DNA from: Candidatus Binatia bacterium
GTDB taxonomy: Bacteria; Desulfobacterota_B; Binatia; UBA9968; JAJDTQ01
Direction: 5' to 3'
DNA length: 64,000 nt
Assembly (NCBI GenBank): GCA_022827045.1
Contig: JAJDTQ010000175.1
Location: forward strand, 1 to 64,000
Positions 42,922-51,426 of the stretch are shown in pieces. The first letter of the stretch is position 1, and the number at the start of each line of letters is the position of its first letter. The notes under the pieces are model-generated. The model did not search any database and was not told the origin of the DNA. It saw nothing but the letters and a program-made list of their open reading frames with translations. The position numbers were made by a program, and so were the translations under genes.

Positions 42922-43272
42922 ATGCAGGCACTGAGACTCTACACCGGCGACGACGGCGAATCGCACTTCGAGGAGATCGAGCTCGACTTCCAGCCGGATC
43001 GCAACATGGAATCCACGTCCTTGGGTGACGCCAAGAGCGTGCACGTGCGGCGGGTTCCGCCCGGCGTGCTGCTGGATTGGCACCCGGCGCCGCGGCGGCA
43101 GTACCTGTTCACGCTGTCGGGGCAGTGGGACATCGAGTGCGGCGGCGGCGAGGTGCGGCGGTTCACGACCGGCGACATCATGCTCGCGGACGACCTCACC
43201 GGGCGCGGGCACCGGAGCCGGGTCATCGGCGACGAGCCCCACGTCTTCGCGGTGGTGCCGCTGGCGGACTGA
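42922..43272 (+). CDS. Small cupin-domain protein
   Basis: A 116-residue single-domain cupin. The sequence DWHPAPRRQYLFTLSGQWDIECGGGEVRRFTTGDIMLADDL follows the cupin beta-barrel pattern, and DLTGRGHRSRV provides a second-motif histidine. It is 80 bp downstream of Rieske-1 on the same strand and may accompany it, but no substrate is suggested by the sequence. A similar cupin family without catalytic function acts in sensing. Confidence 0.8.
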   Translation: MQALRLYTGDDGESHFEEIELDFQPDRNMESTSLGDAKSVHVRRVPPGVLLDWHPAPRRQYLFTLSGQWDIECGGGEVRRFTTGDIMLADDLTGRGHRSRVIGDEPHVFAVVPLAD

Positions 43273-43346
43273 CGCCTCCGGCAGCCTGCGCCACGGTGGA
43301 AACCCGGGGGCAACCGCCGGTCGCCCCTACGCGGACAGGCGCCGGG

Positions 43347-44132
43347 CTACGAGCCGCCTGCGGCCGCGGACGCGCCGCCGTCCACCACCAGCGCCGTCCC
43401 GGTGACGAAGGATGACTCGTCGCAGGCCAGGAACAGGATCGTATGGGCCACCTCCCGGGGCTCGGCCCACCGCTTCATCAGCGTGTGTTGCGCGCCGGTG
43501 CGGCGCAGATCTTCCTCGCTCACGCCCCGTGTCTTGGCCCGCTCGATGTGAAAAGGCGTGATGGTGGGGCCGGGGCAGACGGCGTTCACCCGAATCCCGT
43601 TCCCCACCTCCTCGATGGCGAGGGTGCGGCTGAGGCTCACGACCGCGGCCTTGGTCACGTCGTACTGTCCCATTCCTGCACGTCCGGTGACTCCGAAGAC
43701 CGAAGAGACGTTGACGATGCTGCCGCCGCCCCGCGACCGCAGGAACGGGATCGCGGCCTTGCAGCAGTGAACGGTGGCCATGAGATTGACCGCCAGGATG
43801 GAGTCCCAACTGTCCGGCTCGGCGTCCGCCAGGGCGCCGTACACCCGGATCCCGGCCACGTTGACCAGGATGTCGAGACCGCCGAAGTAGGCCGCTGCGG
43901 CGTCCACCGCGCGTTTCGCCTGCGGTTCGTCGCTCAGGTCCGCCGCCATGGGCATGACGTCCGCCGAGGGGAGCCTGCCACGGATTTCCGCGGCCGCGGC
44001 ATCGGCGGCCGCGCCGTCACGGTCTACCACGGCGAGCTTGGCACCTTCCTCGGCGAACAGCATGGCGGTGGCGGCGCCGATGCCGCCTCCGCCGCCTGTG
44101 ATGAATGCGACCTTTCCCTGGATGCGTCCCAC
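43347..44132 (-). CDS. SDR-family NAD(P)-dependent oxidoreductase (FabG-like)
   Basis: A 261-residue classical short-chain dehydrogenase. The cofactor motif is ITGGGGGIGAA (residues 11-21), NVAGI is at 91-95, and the catalytic Ser143 (VNVSS), Tyr157 and Lys161 (YDVTK) are in place. It reduces or oxidises a keto or hydroxy compound; the FabG-like annotation should not be taken as fatty acid synthesis. It follows the GlcG-like gene by 13 bp on the minus strand, so the two are probably co-transcribed. Confidence 0.92.
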   Translation of the reverse strand: MGRIQGKVAFITGGGGGIGAATAMLFAEEGAKLAVVDRDGAAADAAAAEIRGRLPSADVMPMAADLSDEPQAKRAVDAAAAYFGGLDILVNVAGIRVYGALADAEPDSWDSILAVNLMATVHCCKAAIPFLRSRGGGSIVNVSSVFGVTGRAGMGQYDVTKAAVVSLSRTLAIEEVGNGIRVNAVCPGPTITPFHIERAKTRGVSEEDLRRTGAQHTLMKRWAEPREVAHTILFLACDESSFVTGTALVVDGGASAAAGGS

Positions 44133-44145
44133 GCGCTCGTCGATT

Positions 44146-44604
44146 CTATCTTGAATGCCCCAGCGCGGCCCGCGTGGCTACGTCCGCGTTCGGGAACGAG
44201 AATCCCTCGGCCTCGAGGGCCGCGGCCGCCACCTCCTCGTCTTCCTGGGGCGCGGCCCCGCTGACGCCGATGCCGCCCACCACCTCGTCGCCGATCCAGA
44301 CGGGCAGCGCCCCCTGGCCGATGGCGATGTTCCCGCCGTGCACCACCTGCACGCCGGTGTAGAACACCGGTTTCGGATTGGCCTTTTCCTCCAGCACCGC
44401 GGTGCTCTGGCGGAAGGCGGCCGCGGTAAACGCCTTGGCTCGGGCGATGTCCGGAGCCACGAACTTGGTCCCGTCCATGCGGCCCGACCACATGAAGTTC
44501 CCGGCGGCGTCAACGATGGTCACCGCCACCAGATATCCCTTTTCCTCCGCCGCGCGGATGCCCGCATCCACCAGCGCCCGTGCCTGTTCCATTCCGAAGC
44601 TCAA
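44146..44604 (-). CDS. GlcG/HbpS-like (DUF336) heme-binding-type protein
   Basis: A 152-residue protein of the GlcG/HbpS family: N-terminal ARALVDAGIRAAEEKGYLVAVTIVD, the glycine-rich GVQVVHGGNIAIGQGALPV and EVVGGIGVSGAAPQEDEEVA at the C-terminus. Relatives are found beside glycolate oxidase genes and in heme sensing, and also next to catabolic dehydrogenases. It is upstream of the SDR gene with a 13-bp gap. Function not established. Confidence 0.88.
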   Translation of the reverse strand: MSFGMEQARALVDAGIRAAEEKGYLVAVTIVDAAGNFMWSGRMDGTKFVAPDIARAKAFTAAAFRQSTAVLEEKANPKPVFYTGVQVVHGGNIAIGQGALPVWIGDEVVGGIGVSGAAPQEDEEVAAAALEAEGFSFPNADVATRAALGHSR

Positions 44605-44663
44605 GGCGATTCTCCTCTCTCCATTGTGCTAAAACCTGGCCAGAGTGTCCTGCCGGCCGGTGC

Positions 44664-44915
44664 CTACCCCATCCTCATCAACCGCGCCAATGGTCGCCGG
44701 GGCACCGGTATCTCCGTGCCCGCGGCCAGACGCTCGCGGACCACGCGCTCGCGGTTGCGGTCGAGGTCGTCCAGGGCTTCTTCCGGCGAGCGTCCCTCGC
44801 CGACACAGCCGGGCAACTCCGGGTACTCCGCCCGGCGCAGCCACCGCCCATCGTGCCCCCGGACCGCCACCATGCGAAGGACATACGGCACGGCCATATA
44901 CTCTTCAAACGTCAT
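44664..44915 (-). CDS. HicB-like antitoxin-family protein without a visible HicA partner
   Basis: An 83-residue protein with the HicB partial RNase-H fold pattern: RGHDGRWLRRAEYPELPGCVGEGRSPEEALDDLDRNRERVV, matching the family's PdlpGc.s.G.tpeEAl..l. It lacks an obvious C-terminal DNA-binding part. No HicA-like 60-residue double-stranded-RNA-binding gene lies on either side. Many orphan HicB-like proteins exist, so antitoxin function is uncertain. Confidence 0.65.
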   Translation of the reverse strand: MTFEEYMAVPYVLRMVAVRGHDGRWLRRAEYPELPGCVGEGRSPEEALDDLDRNRERVVRERLAAGTEIPVPRRPLARLMRMG

Positions 44916-44991
44916 TCCGAACCCGTCATTGCCGCGAAACAGGCTGCGTCGAAACTCTCCGTGGTTACGGACACGGCACCACGCCCGCCAT

Positions 44992-45044
44992 CGTCATTCC
45001 GGCGAAAAGCCTGCCCCGTACTCGATACGGGGCCGGAATCCAGG
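44992..45044. repeat. Dispersed palindromic repeat, family B (long-loop copy)
   Basis: CGTCATTCCGGCGAAAAGCC ... GGCCGGAATCCAGGG is the inverted form of the repeats at 8075 and 11129, with an extra inner hairpin (CCCCGTA-CTCGA-TACGGGG). It sits between Rieske-2 and the HicB-like gene. Confidence 0.78.
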
Positions 45045-45063
45045 GACGGGGAGCTCGGGTCCC

Positions 45064-46368
45064 CTACGGCGCAATGCTCACCCGATCCTGGACCGCCTCG
45101 ACCCACGTCGCGTCCTTGTGCAAGCGGACGGAGGTGGCGCGGATGTGGTGAAGCCCGGGATCCAGTCCCGGCGGGTCGGCCTGCTCCTGCCGGAGCCTCT
45201 TGGCGGCGTCGATGAGGCACTTGCGCACCCGTATGATGGCCGTGTCGCTGGTGCCCAGACGCTCGCGGGTACGGTCGAAGATCGGCCCCTGGCTCTCGGT
45301 CATGGCCCGGTCCTGCATGCCGAAACCGGGGATGCCGCAGAACATGCGCGTGCGGTGGGCCTCCCAGTCCATGCCGTAGTCGCCGGCCCGGGTGGCGGCG
45401 GGACGGACATCGCCGTAGGGGCCGTTCACGGCCGGCCCGAACTCGGTGATGTGAGCGCTCAGGCCGATGTTGAACGACGCCAGCTCTTCTTCCTTGAGCG
45501 GCCGTCCCGGGTGCCACGTGATGGTCCAGTTGATCAGGTGCCCGTCGTCCGCCGGCACCCACGCGTGGGAATGGAGGATCGGGTCCTCATCCTGGGGCGG
45601 CGGCATGGTGTAGAAGGGCATGATGAACTGGGTGATGCGCCAGTAGTAGCGGTCGTCGGCGACGTTGCGGCGGGCGCCGATCATGACGCCGTATTCGGTG
45701 TCCACCACCTCGAACCGCGGGCTTCGGTCCGACGACTCCACCGCGGTGTCCACGCCGAAGCCGGCCCTCTCGATATCCTTCAGGGATGCCCGATCCGCCG
45801 AGCTCAGCGGCGCGTGCAGGAAGGAGATGTGGCTCGAATCGATGCCCCCTTCCAGCGCCTGGAAGTAGTTGTTGTCCTGGTAGTACTTGGAGATGAAACG
45901 CTGGTTGTCCGGGAGGTGCAACCATTCGAAGTCGGGCAGGTCGGTCATGTGCGCGGGATCGCCCATGAACGCCCAGACGATGCCGCCGCGCTCCCGGCAG
46001 GGATAGGCGGGGTGCCGCACGGCGTGCTTGAAGTCGGTCTCCGGCGCCTCGTTGGGCATCTCCAGGCAGCGGCCGTCCAGGCCGTACTTCCAGCCGTGGT
46101 AGCAGCAGCGCAGGCCGTCTGCCTCCACGCGCCCGAAATAGAGGGAGACGCGCCGGTGCGAGCAGTACTCGTCCAGGAGCCCGGCCTCGCCCCGGGCGGT
46201 CCGGAAGGCCACCATGTCCTCGCCCAGGATGCGCACGCGCTTGGCGCGGCCTCCGGCCTCCAGCTCGCTCGAGAGGACCACCGGCACCCAGTAGCGCCGC
46301 ATCACGTCGCCCATGGGCGTGCCCGGGCCCACCCTTGTCAGAATCTCGTTGTCTTCCCTGGTCAGCAT
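45064..46368 (-). CDS. Rieske non-heme iron oxygenase, catalytic subunit (Rieske-2)
   Basis: A 434-residue oxygenase of the phthalate 4,5-dioxygenase type. Cluster ligands are Cys69/His71 (YCSHRR) and Cys88/His91 (RCCYHGW); the iron site is Asp177, His180 and His185 (GGIDSSHISFLH). It is longer and clearly more distant than the Rieske-1/Rieske-3 pair. There is no reductase or small subunit nearby. Its start is the ATG at 46366-46368, across a 160-bp gap from a divergent permease gene. Confidence 0.92.
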   Translation of the reverse strand: MLTREDNEILTRVGPGTPMGDVMRRYWVPVVLSSELEAGGRAKRVRILGEDMVAFRTARGEAGLLDEYCSHRRVSLYFGRVEADGLRCCYHGWKYGLDGRCLEMPNEAPETDFKHAVRHPAYPCRERGGIVWAFMGDPAHMTDLPDFEWLHLPDNQRFISKYYQDNNYFQALEGGIDSSHISFLHAPLSSADRASLKDIERAGFGVDTAVESSDRSPRFEVVDTEYGVMIGARRNVADDRYYWRITQFIMPFYTMPPPQDEDPILHSHAWVPADDGHLINWTITWHPGRPLKEEELASFNIGLSAHITEFGPAVNGPYGDVRPAATRAGDYGMDWEAHRTRMFCGIPGFGMQDRAMTESQGPIFDRTRERLGTSDTAIIRVRKCLIDAAKRLRQEQADPPGLDPGLHHIRATSVRLHKDATWVEAVQDRVSIAP

Positions 46369-46528
46369 GCCGTCCTCGGTGTTTTCGCTGCCGTTCGCCG
46401 AGCCTAAAGAACTACAATCGGGGTTCCGTTTGTGTCAAGTTGCGGAAGCTTTGCAAGGGGTTTCACTCCGCCCGGGGGTTGGCTGCGGCATGCGCAAGAA
46501 CAGACGTAGTTTAATGGGGAGGCTCGGT

Positions 46529-47041
46529 ATGGACGGTGGCTTTTGGTTCATGTTCGTCGCCAGCATCGTCGTCGGCGTGTACGTGCTCCGTTCGTACGGC
46601 GTCCAGCCTGCCCTGGAGGGCCTGTCGAGCGGCGGCCAGCTCTTGATGAACACGCTTCCGAAGATGATCTTCGCCTTTGCGGTGGCCGGTCTGGTGCAGG
46701 TGATCCTCCCCACCGATCTGGTCTCCGACTGGATCGGCGAGGGCTCCGGCATACGCGGGCTCATGATTGGCACCGTGGCCGGAGCCTTCACTCCGGGCGG
46801 GCCGATGCTGCATTTTCCCATCGTCGCCACGCTGATGACCGCGGGTGCCGGTGCCGGCCCGATTATCGCCTATCTGACGTCATGGTCCGTAATCGGCATC
46901 CACCGGGTCATCATATGGGAGATTCCCATACTGGGCATGGACATATCCGTGACCCGATTCGTGGCCAGTCTGTTCGTGCCGCCCCTGGTGGGCTACGTGG
47001 GCGGCGTGCTCTTCCACAGCCTGCCTGGCAGGGTGCCCTGA
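46529..47041 (+). CDS. Small permease of the YraQ/ArsP_1 (DUF318) family
   Basis: A 170-residue membrane protein with about five hydrophobic segments. The GTVAGAFTPGGPMLHFPIVATLM motif is the hallmark of DUF318/ArsP-type permeases, which usually have two such halves in one or two proteins; here only one half is present. The ATG at 46529 is preferred because GGGGAGGCTCGGT lies just before it; upstream in-frame ATGs at 46490 and 46514 lack this. It is convergent with the four-domain rhodanese gene (16-bp gap), so a sulfur-transport link is possible but unproven. Confidence 0.78.
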   Translation: MDGGFWFMFVASIVVGVYVLRSYGVQPALEGLSSGGQLLMNTLPKMIFAFAVAGLVQVILPTDLVSDWIGEGSGIRGLMIGTVAGAFTPGGPMLHFPIVATLMTAGAGAGPIIAYLTSWSVIGIHRVIIWEIPILGMDISVTRFVASLFVPPLVGYVGGVLFHSLPGRVP

Positions 47042-47057
47042 CGACCGGTCCGGCGTC

Positions 47058-48662
47058 TCAGGACGCCGTTTCTCCGTCCTTGACCAGATCGATTTCCCAG
47101 GACAGGTAGCGCTCCATGTCCTCGCGGGACTTCCCCAAGGCCCCGTGCCAAACACTGTGGCCGAAGTCGGCCTGCGCATCCTCGGTGGAGACCCCGGTGC
47201 CATCGAGTCCGTCCTCCAGCGCCCGGCCGCCGCTCTCCCACGTGCGGGTTCCGCCTTCGAGCACCCGGACGTCGCCGTAACCCAGTTGCCGCAGAGTGCC
47301 GGCGGCCAGCGTGGAGCGGACGGCGTTGTCGCAGACCAGGAGCAGGGGAGATGCCTTGTCCGGCGCGACTCCCGCGATGTCCAGCTCCAGGCGTCCGCGC
47401 GGCAGCCATCGCGTTCCGGGGATGTGGGCGAAGCCGTACTCGCCGATGCTGCGGACGTCCAGCGCGAGGGAAGGGGACCCGACGTGTGCCTCGAGCGCCG
47501 GCGCATCGATGAACGTCGTTTGCCCCCGCGCCTCTTCCAATCCGAAGACCGCGGCCTCGGGAGTCCCCGTTTCCAGTTCGAAGCCCGCTGCGCTCCATTC
47601 CCGCAAGCCGCCGTCGAGGATCGCGACGTCGTGGAAGCCCAGTCTCTGCAGCAGGGAGGCTGCCCAGACCGGCCGCAGGTCGTCGTCCGACACCACGAAC
47701 ACCGGCGCGCGGCGCACCGCGAGGAAGTTCTCGTGGGCGAGCGCCATCTGCCCCAGCGGCAGCGAGACGGAGCGGGGTATGTGGCCCGTTCCGTATTCCT
47801 CGGGGAGCCGCACGTCCAGCAGGTAGACAGTTTCGCCGCACGCGGCGGCGGCGCGGAAGTCGGCGCCGGGACGGCGGCGGATGCGCTCGCGCGAGGCCTG
47901 CGCTTCGGTGGCCTCGCGGATGCGCGCAGACCGGGCGGCGGAGCCAGTCTGGGGTGTCTCCTTGCCCTGCCCCGTGGCAATGTTTCCGCCGGCGAGGAAC
48001 CAGCCCATGACGCCGTTCTCCAGGGCGTAGACGTTGGTGAAGCCGTTGTCGTGAAGCAGTTGCGCGCCGAGGATACCGCGAGTGCGGCCGGCGCAGCTCA
48101 CCACCAGCGTTGTATCGTCCTTCAACGGAAGGCGGGGGGCGTCCAGCAGGAGATTGCCGCCAGGGATGTGGTAGGTATCCGGCACGTGGCCCCGCAGGTA
48201 CTCCTCCCGCGAGCGTACGTCCACCACCACCACGTCCTCGCCGGACTTGCGTCGCTGGGCCAACTCTACCGCGCTCAAGTGGGTGACGTTGCCGCCATGG
48301 GCGACGCGCTCGCCGTATTCCTTGCCGTGTACGCCCCAGCCCGAACGCACCGGCAAGCCTTGGCGCTGCCATTCGTCGATGCCGCCCGCGAGGATACGGA
48401 CGTCGGTGTAGCCCATGCTCGCCAGGGTCCCCGCCGCCAGCGCGCTACGGCGCCCGTCGTCGCAGCACACCACCACCGGCACGCGCCGGTCCGGCACCAT
48501 CACCGGCAGCCGGATCTCCAGCATGCCCCGGTTCACCGGGCTGGTACCGGCGATCTGCGCTCGCGCGAACTCGCCGCGCTCGCGCACGTCGATGCAGGCG
48601 TGAAGGGAATCCGAGGCCAACAGCGCCTGCAGGGCCGGTGGGTCGATGGATTGGATGCTCAA
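47058..48662 (-). CDS. Four-domain rhodanese (sulfurtransferase) protein
   Basis: A 534-residue protein made of four rhodanese domains. Active-site loops: domain 1 Cys67 (VCCDDGRRS), domain 2 Cys190 (SCAGRTRG), domain 3 with Ser325 where the cysteine should be (VVSDDDLRP), and domain 4 Cys444 (VCDNAVRS). Each domain also has the DVR..EEY..GHIP-type motif. No signal peptide, so it is cytoplasmic. The start is a TTG at 48660-48662 with AAGGGAGAAGCAC upstream; longer frames start in non-coding sequence. The role would be moving persulfide sulfur or sensing sulfur compounds. Confidence 0.88.
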   Translation of the reverse strand: MSIQSIDPPALQALLASDSLHACIDVRERGEFARAQIAGTSPVNRGMLEIRLPVMVPDRRVPVVVCCDDGRRSALAAGTLASMGYTDVRILAGGIDEWQRQGLPVRSGWGVHGKEYGERVAHGGNVTHLSAVELAQRRKSGEDVVVVDVRSREEYLRGHVPDTYHIPGGNLLLDAPRLPLKDDTTLVVSCAGRTRGILGAQLLHDNGFTNVYALENGVMGWFLAGGNIATGQGKETPQTGSAARSARIREATEAQASRERIRRRPGADFRAAAACGETVYLLDVRLPEEYGTGHIPRSVSLPLGQMALAHENFLAVRRAPVFVVSDDDLRPVWAASLLQRLGFHDVAILDGGLREWSAAGFELETGTPEAAVFGLEEARGQTTFIDAPALEAHVGSPSLALDVRSIGEYGFAHIPGTRWLPRGRLELDIAGVAPDKASPLLLVCDNAVRSTLAAGTLRQLGYGDVRVLEGGTRTWESGGRALEDGLDGTGVSTEDAQADFGHSVWHGALGKSREDMERYLSWEIDLVKDGETAS

Positions 48663-48828
48663 GTGCTTCTCCCTTGCCGGAGGATCATCTCTGTATAGCG
48701 AATCCGGCCGGGGCAAGTGAACAGCTTGACGATGATCGTCGCCATTTCCGAATCGTTTCCGGGGGAACGGCCCGGTAGTATATGATGTCCCCGTTTCGGT
48801 GCGCGGGGACACGAGGGAAGGGAAGACC

Positions 48829-49983
48829 ATGATCAAGGCGTGGGATGCGGACGGACACGTTTCGGAGTCGGAGGTGACATTCTCCGACAAGTACTGGGAT
48901 GCCGGTCTCCGATCCTCCCGGCCCGAGGTGATCGAGATCGGCTCCGACAGGGCGCTGCGCTGGCTCATCGACACCCGGGCGTTCCCGGTGCGGAGCGGCC
49001 CCTACCAGCAGGCGGGCTTTCCGTTGAGCAAGGACGGCCGGCCGGCGGAGGTCACGCCGGGCATCCATGCCGCCGATCCGGTGGAGAGCGCCGAGCTCCG
49101 GACCGTGGCGGCGCGCCTTGAGCAACTGGACCAGGAGAACACCGAGGTCCAGGTCATCTATCCGACCATGTTCCTCTCCTATCCCGTCACCTTCGACCGG
49201 GAGCTGTCCGTGGCCATGATGCGCGCCTACAACAACTGGATCGCCGACATGACGAGCCAGGCGCCGGAACGCCTGAAGTGGGTCACCATTATCGACCCCA
49301 TCGACCCGGAAGCATCCGCGCGCGAGGTTCAGCGGACGAAGGAGATGGGCTCGGTAGGCGTCATGATGCTGGGCATGACCGGTCACCACCGCGTCGACGA
49401 CGACTCCATGGAGCCGGTTTGGAAGGCGGCCGCGGCCGCCGGTCTGCCGGTGGCGGTGCACACGGGGCATAGTTTCCGGGCGCTGGGGGAGGTGTGCGAC
49501 ACCCATCACGACAAGACCAGCATGGCCTTCTGGCTCACCGTGCAGTTCGCTTTCCAGCGGGTGATCTCCAAGGGCATCGCCGACCGCTACCCCGACCTCC
49601 GCATCGCCTTCCTGGAGGCGGGCTGCTCTTGGGTGCCCGCGGTGGTGGAGCGGGTATCGGAGTACAGCGGACTCGAGAATGCCCGGGCGGGCGCCGACTT
49701 CAACCGGGGTTATCTGGGCAAGCACAGGCCGGAGGAGTACATCCGCAGAGGCCAGATCTACTTCGGCTTCGAGGTGGACGAGCGGCTCCTGCCGTTCGCC
49801 ATCGAGGAGTTCGGCGACGAGTGTTGGCTCTACGGTTCCGATATTCCGCATGCCGACCGGCTGGTGGATTCAGTGAGTGTCTTCCTCGAGCGCACGGATT
49901 TGGGCGAGGGCACCAAGCGGAAGCTCCTGGTGGACAACGTCGCGCGCTTCTACGGCCTGGATCCGAAAACCGGTTCTTTGTAG
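48829..49983 (+). CDS. Amidohydrolase-superfamily protein (decarboxylase/hydrolase type)
   Basis: A 384-residue amidohydrolase-2 protein. Motifs are WDADGHVSE at the N-terminus, PVAVHTGHS, FLEAGCSWVP and YGSDIPHAD near the C-terminus. Relatives decarboxylate aromatic acids or hydrolyse lactone-type ring-cleavage products. GAGGGAAGGGAAGACC precedes the ATG. It is convergent with Rieske-3, so the two could belong to one pathway with separate promoters. It differs clearly from the 324-residue amidohydrolase at 16547. Confidence 0.87.
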   Translation: MIKAWDADGHVSESEVTFSDKYWDAGLRSSRPEVIEIGSDRALRWLIDTRAFPVRSGPYQQAGFPLSKDGRPAEVTPGIHAADPVESAELRTVAARLEQLDQENTEVQVIYPTMFLSYPVTFDRELSVAMMRAYNNWIADMTSQAPERLKWVTIIDPIDPEASAREVQRTKEMGSVGVMMLGMTGHHRVDDDSMEPVWKAAAAAGLPVAVHTGHSFRALGEVCDTHHDKTSMAFWLTVQFAFQRVISKGIADRYPDLRIAFLEAGCSWVPAVVERVSEYSGLENARAGADFNRGYLGKHRPEEYIRRGQIYFGFEVDERLLPFAIEEFGDECWLYGSDIPHADRLVDSVSVFLERTDLGEGTKRKLLVDNVARFYGLDPKTGSL

Positions 49984-50065
49984 GGGCGGGCTTCGAACCC
50001 GTCCGTGCGCGGCCCGGCTGATCCGAACGAAGTGATCGAAACTGGGCGTGTCGGCGGCGCGAATC

Positions 50066-51247
50066 TCAGGCCACGTGCGCGGGCCGTTCCTGGTGGACGA
50101 CGGCGCCCGCGGTGGTGGGCACGCAGGCGGCCCTTGCGGGATCCCTGATGATCCCCTTGGGGTCCTTGCCGGCCTTGACGTCGTCGATGGCGGTCTTGAG
50201 GATCTTCCGGAATAACAGCACGCCCTCGTCGGAGCTCACGTGGCGTTCCATGGCGTGGATCACGATCTCCCCCTGACCCTCCTGGGCTTCCTTGTCGTCG
50301 GGAAAGCGCTGGCTGTACTCGTAGTCCCGGGGTCCCCGGCCCGCGGGGGCGAGCTTCTCGCGTCCCGATAGCTCCGACGGGTCGGCGCCGTCCGGAATCC
50401 AGCGGATGTTGGCGCCGAGTTGGTGGGTATCGTCCACGGGGACGCAGAAGGACACTTGGTTCACCTTCTCCGTCACGGGCTCGTCCGTATAGGTCAGGTG
50501 CACGTTGAGCGGCATGATGTTTTCCCAGATGACGTCGGCCCAGCGCCCGTCGTCGAGCTTGCGGGTCATGATGAATCGCATGCCGATGTCCGTCTCTTCG
50601 TACACCAGCCGTTCCGGCAGCGTGGAATGCGCCTGGGTGGGGAACTGGGCGCCGCTGTGGACCGTGTGCAGCCACACCGCGTGGAGCGCGTCCATGAGGT
50701 TTTCCTCGCTCTGGAGCCAGTTGCAGTCCTGGGCGCCGCCCACGCGGGGGCCGAAGCGCGGTTTGAGCGTCCCTCCTTCCGCTTCCAACACGTCATAGCG
50801 TGGCAGCAGCGGCATCTTGTCGAGCGGACCCATGTACGCGAACAGCAGCCCGCCGTACTCCTGGACGGGATAGGCGGGGTGCCAGAGATGGTCCTTCACG
50901 GTGCTGTCGGGCGGTTCCAGGGGCATGTCGAGGATGCGGCCCTCCACGTCGTAGAGCCAGCCGTGGTAGCAGCAGCGCAGACCATCCCGCTCCACCCGCC
51001 CGTACTCCAGCGAGGTGCCCCGGTGGCTGCAGCGGAAGAACAAGAGGCCCGCACGGCCCTGGCCGTCGCGGAAGGCCACCAAGTCCTCGCCCAGGATGCG
51101 GATGCGCTTGGGCAGGTTGGCGAGGTCGGCCGAAAGGCACACCGGCTGCCAGTACCGCCGCATCAACTCGCCGCACGGCGTCCCCGGCCCCACCCGGGTA
51201 AGCTCGGGGTCTATCTCCGGTATCTTGAGACCGTAGGCGCTTCGCAT
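50066..51247 (-). CDS. Rieske non-heme iron oxygenase, catalytic subunit (Rieske-3)
   Basis: A 393-residue near-copy of Rieske-1: the first 135 residues, including CSHRG...RCCYHGW, are almost the same, the iron site ENLMDALHAVWLHTVH is conserved, and the C-terminal DPKGIIRDPARAACVPTTAGAVV is shared. Differences cluster in the region after residue 140 that lines the substrate pocket (PRYDVLEAEGGTLKPRFG against PKYDAWVHEGGKFYARFG), suggesting related but distinct substrates. The pair is about 8 kb apart on opposite strands. Confidence 0.93.
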   Translation of the reverse strand: MRSAYGLKIPEIDPELTRVGPGTPCGELMRRYWQPVCLSADLANLPKRIRILGEDLVAFRDGQGRAGLLFFRCSHRGTSLEYGRVERDGLRCCYHGWLYDVEGRILDMPLEPPDSTVKDHLWHPAYPVQEYGGLLFAYMGPLDKMPLLPRYDVLEAEGGTLKPRFGPRVGGAQDCNWLQSEENLMDALHAVWLHTVHSGAQFPTQAHSTLPERLVYEETDIGMRFIMTRKLDDGRWADVIWENIMPLNVHLTYTDEPVTEKVNQVSFCVPVDDTHQLGANIRWIPDGADPSELSGREKLAPAGRGPRDYEYSQRFPDDKEAQEGQGEIVIHAMERHVSSDEGVLLFRKILKTAIDDVKAGKDPKGIIRDPARAACVPTTAGAVVHQERPAHVA

Positions 51248-51426
51248 GGCATCCTCCTGGACGTGGGCCCGGCTCGGGACGATTCGGCAGCGGATATATC
51301 AATCCCCACACGGAGAGTAAAGTGCGCGGCGGGCCGGCGGACGGCTTCGTTGACACGCCACAGCCGTTCTGATACCGCCGGGACAGGCGTTCCCGTTCGC
51401 ATGGTTCGCAAACAAGGAGGTTAGAG

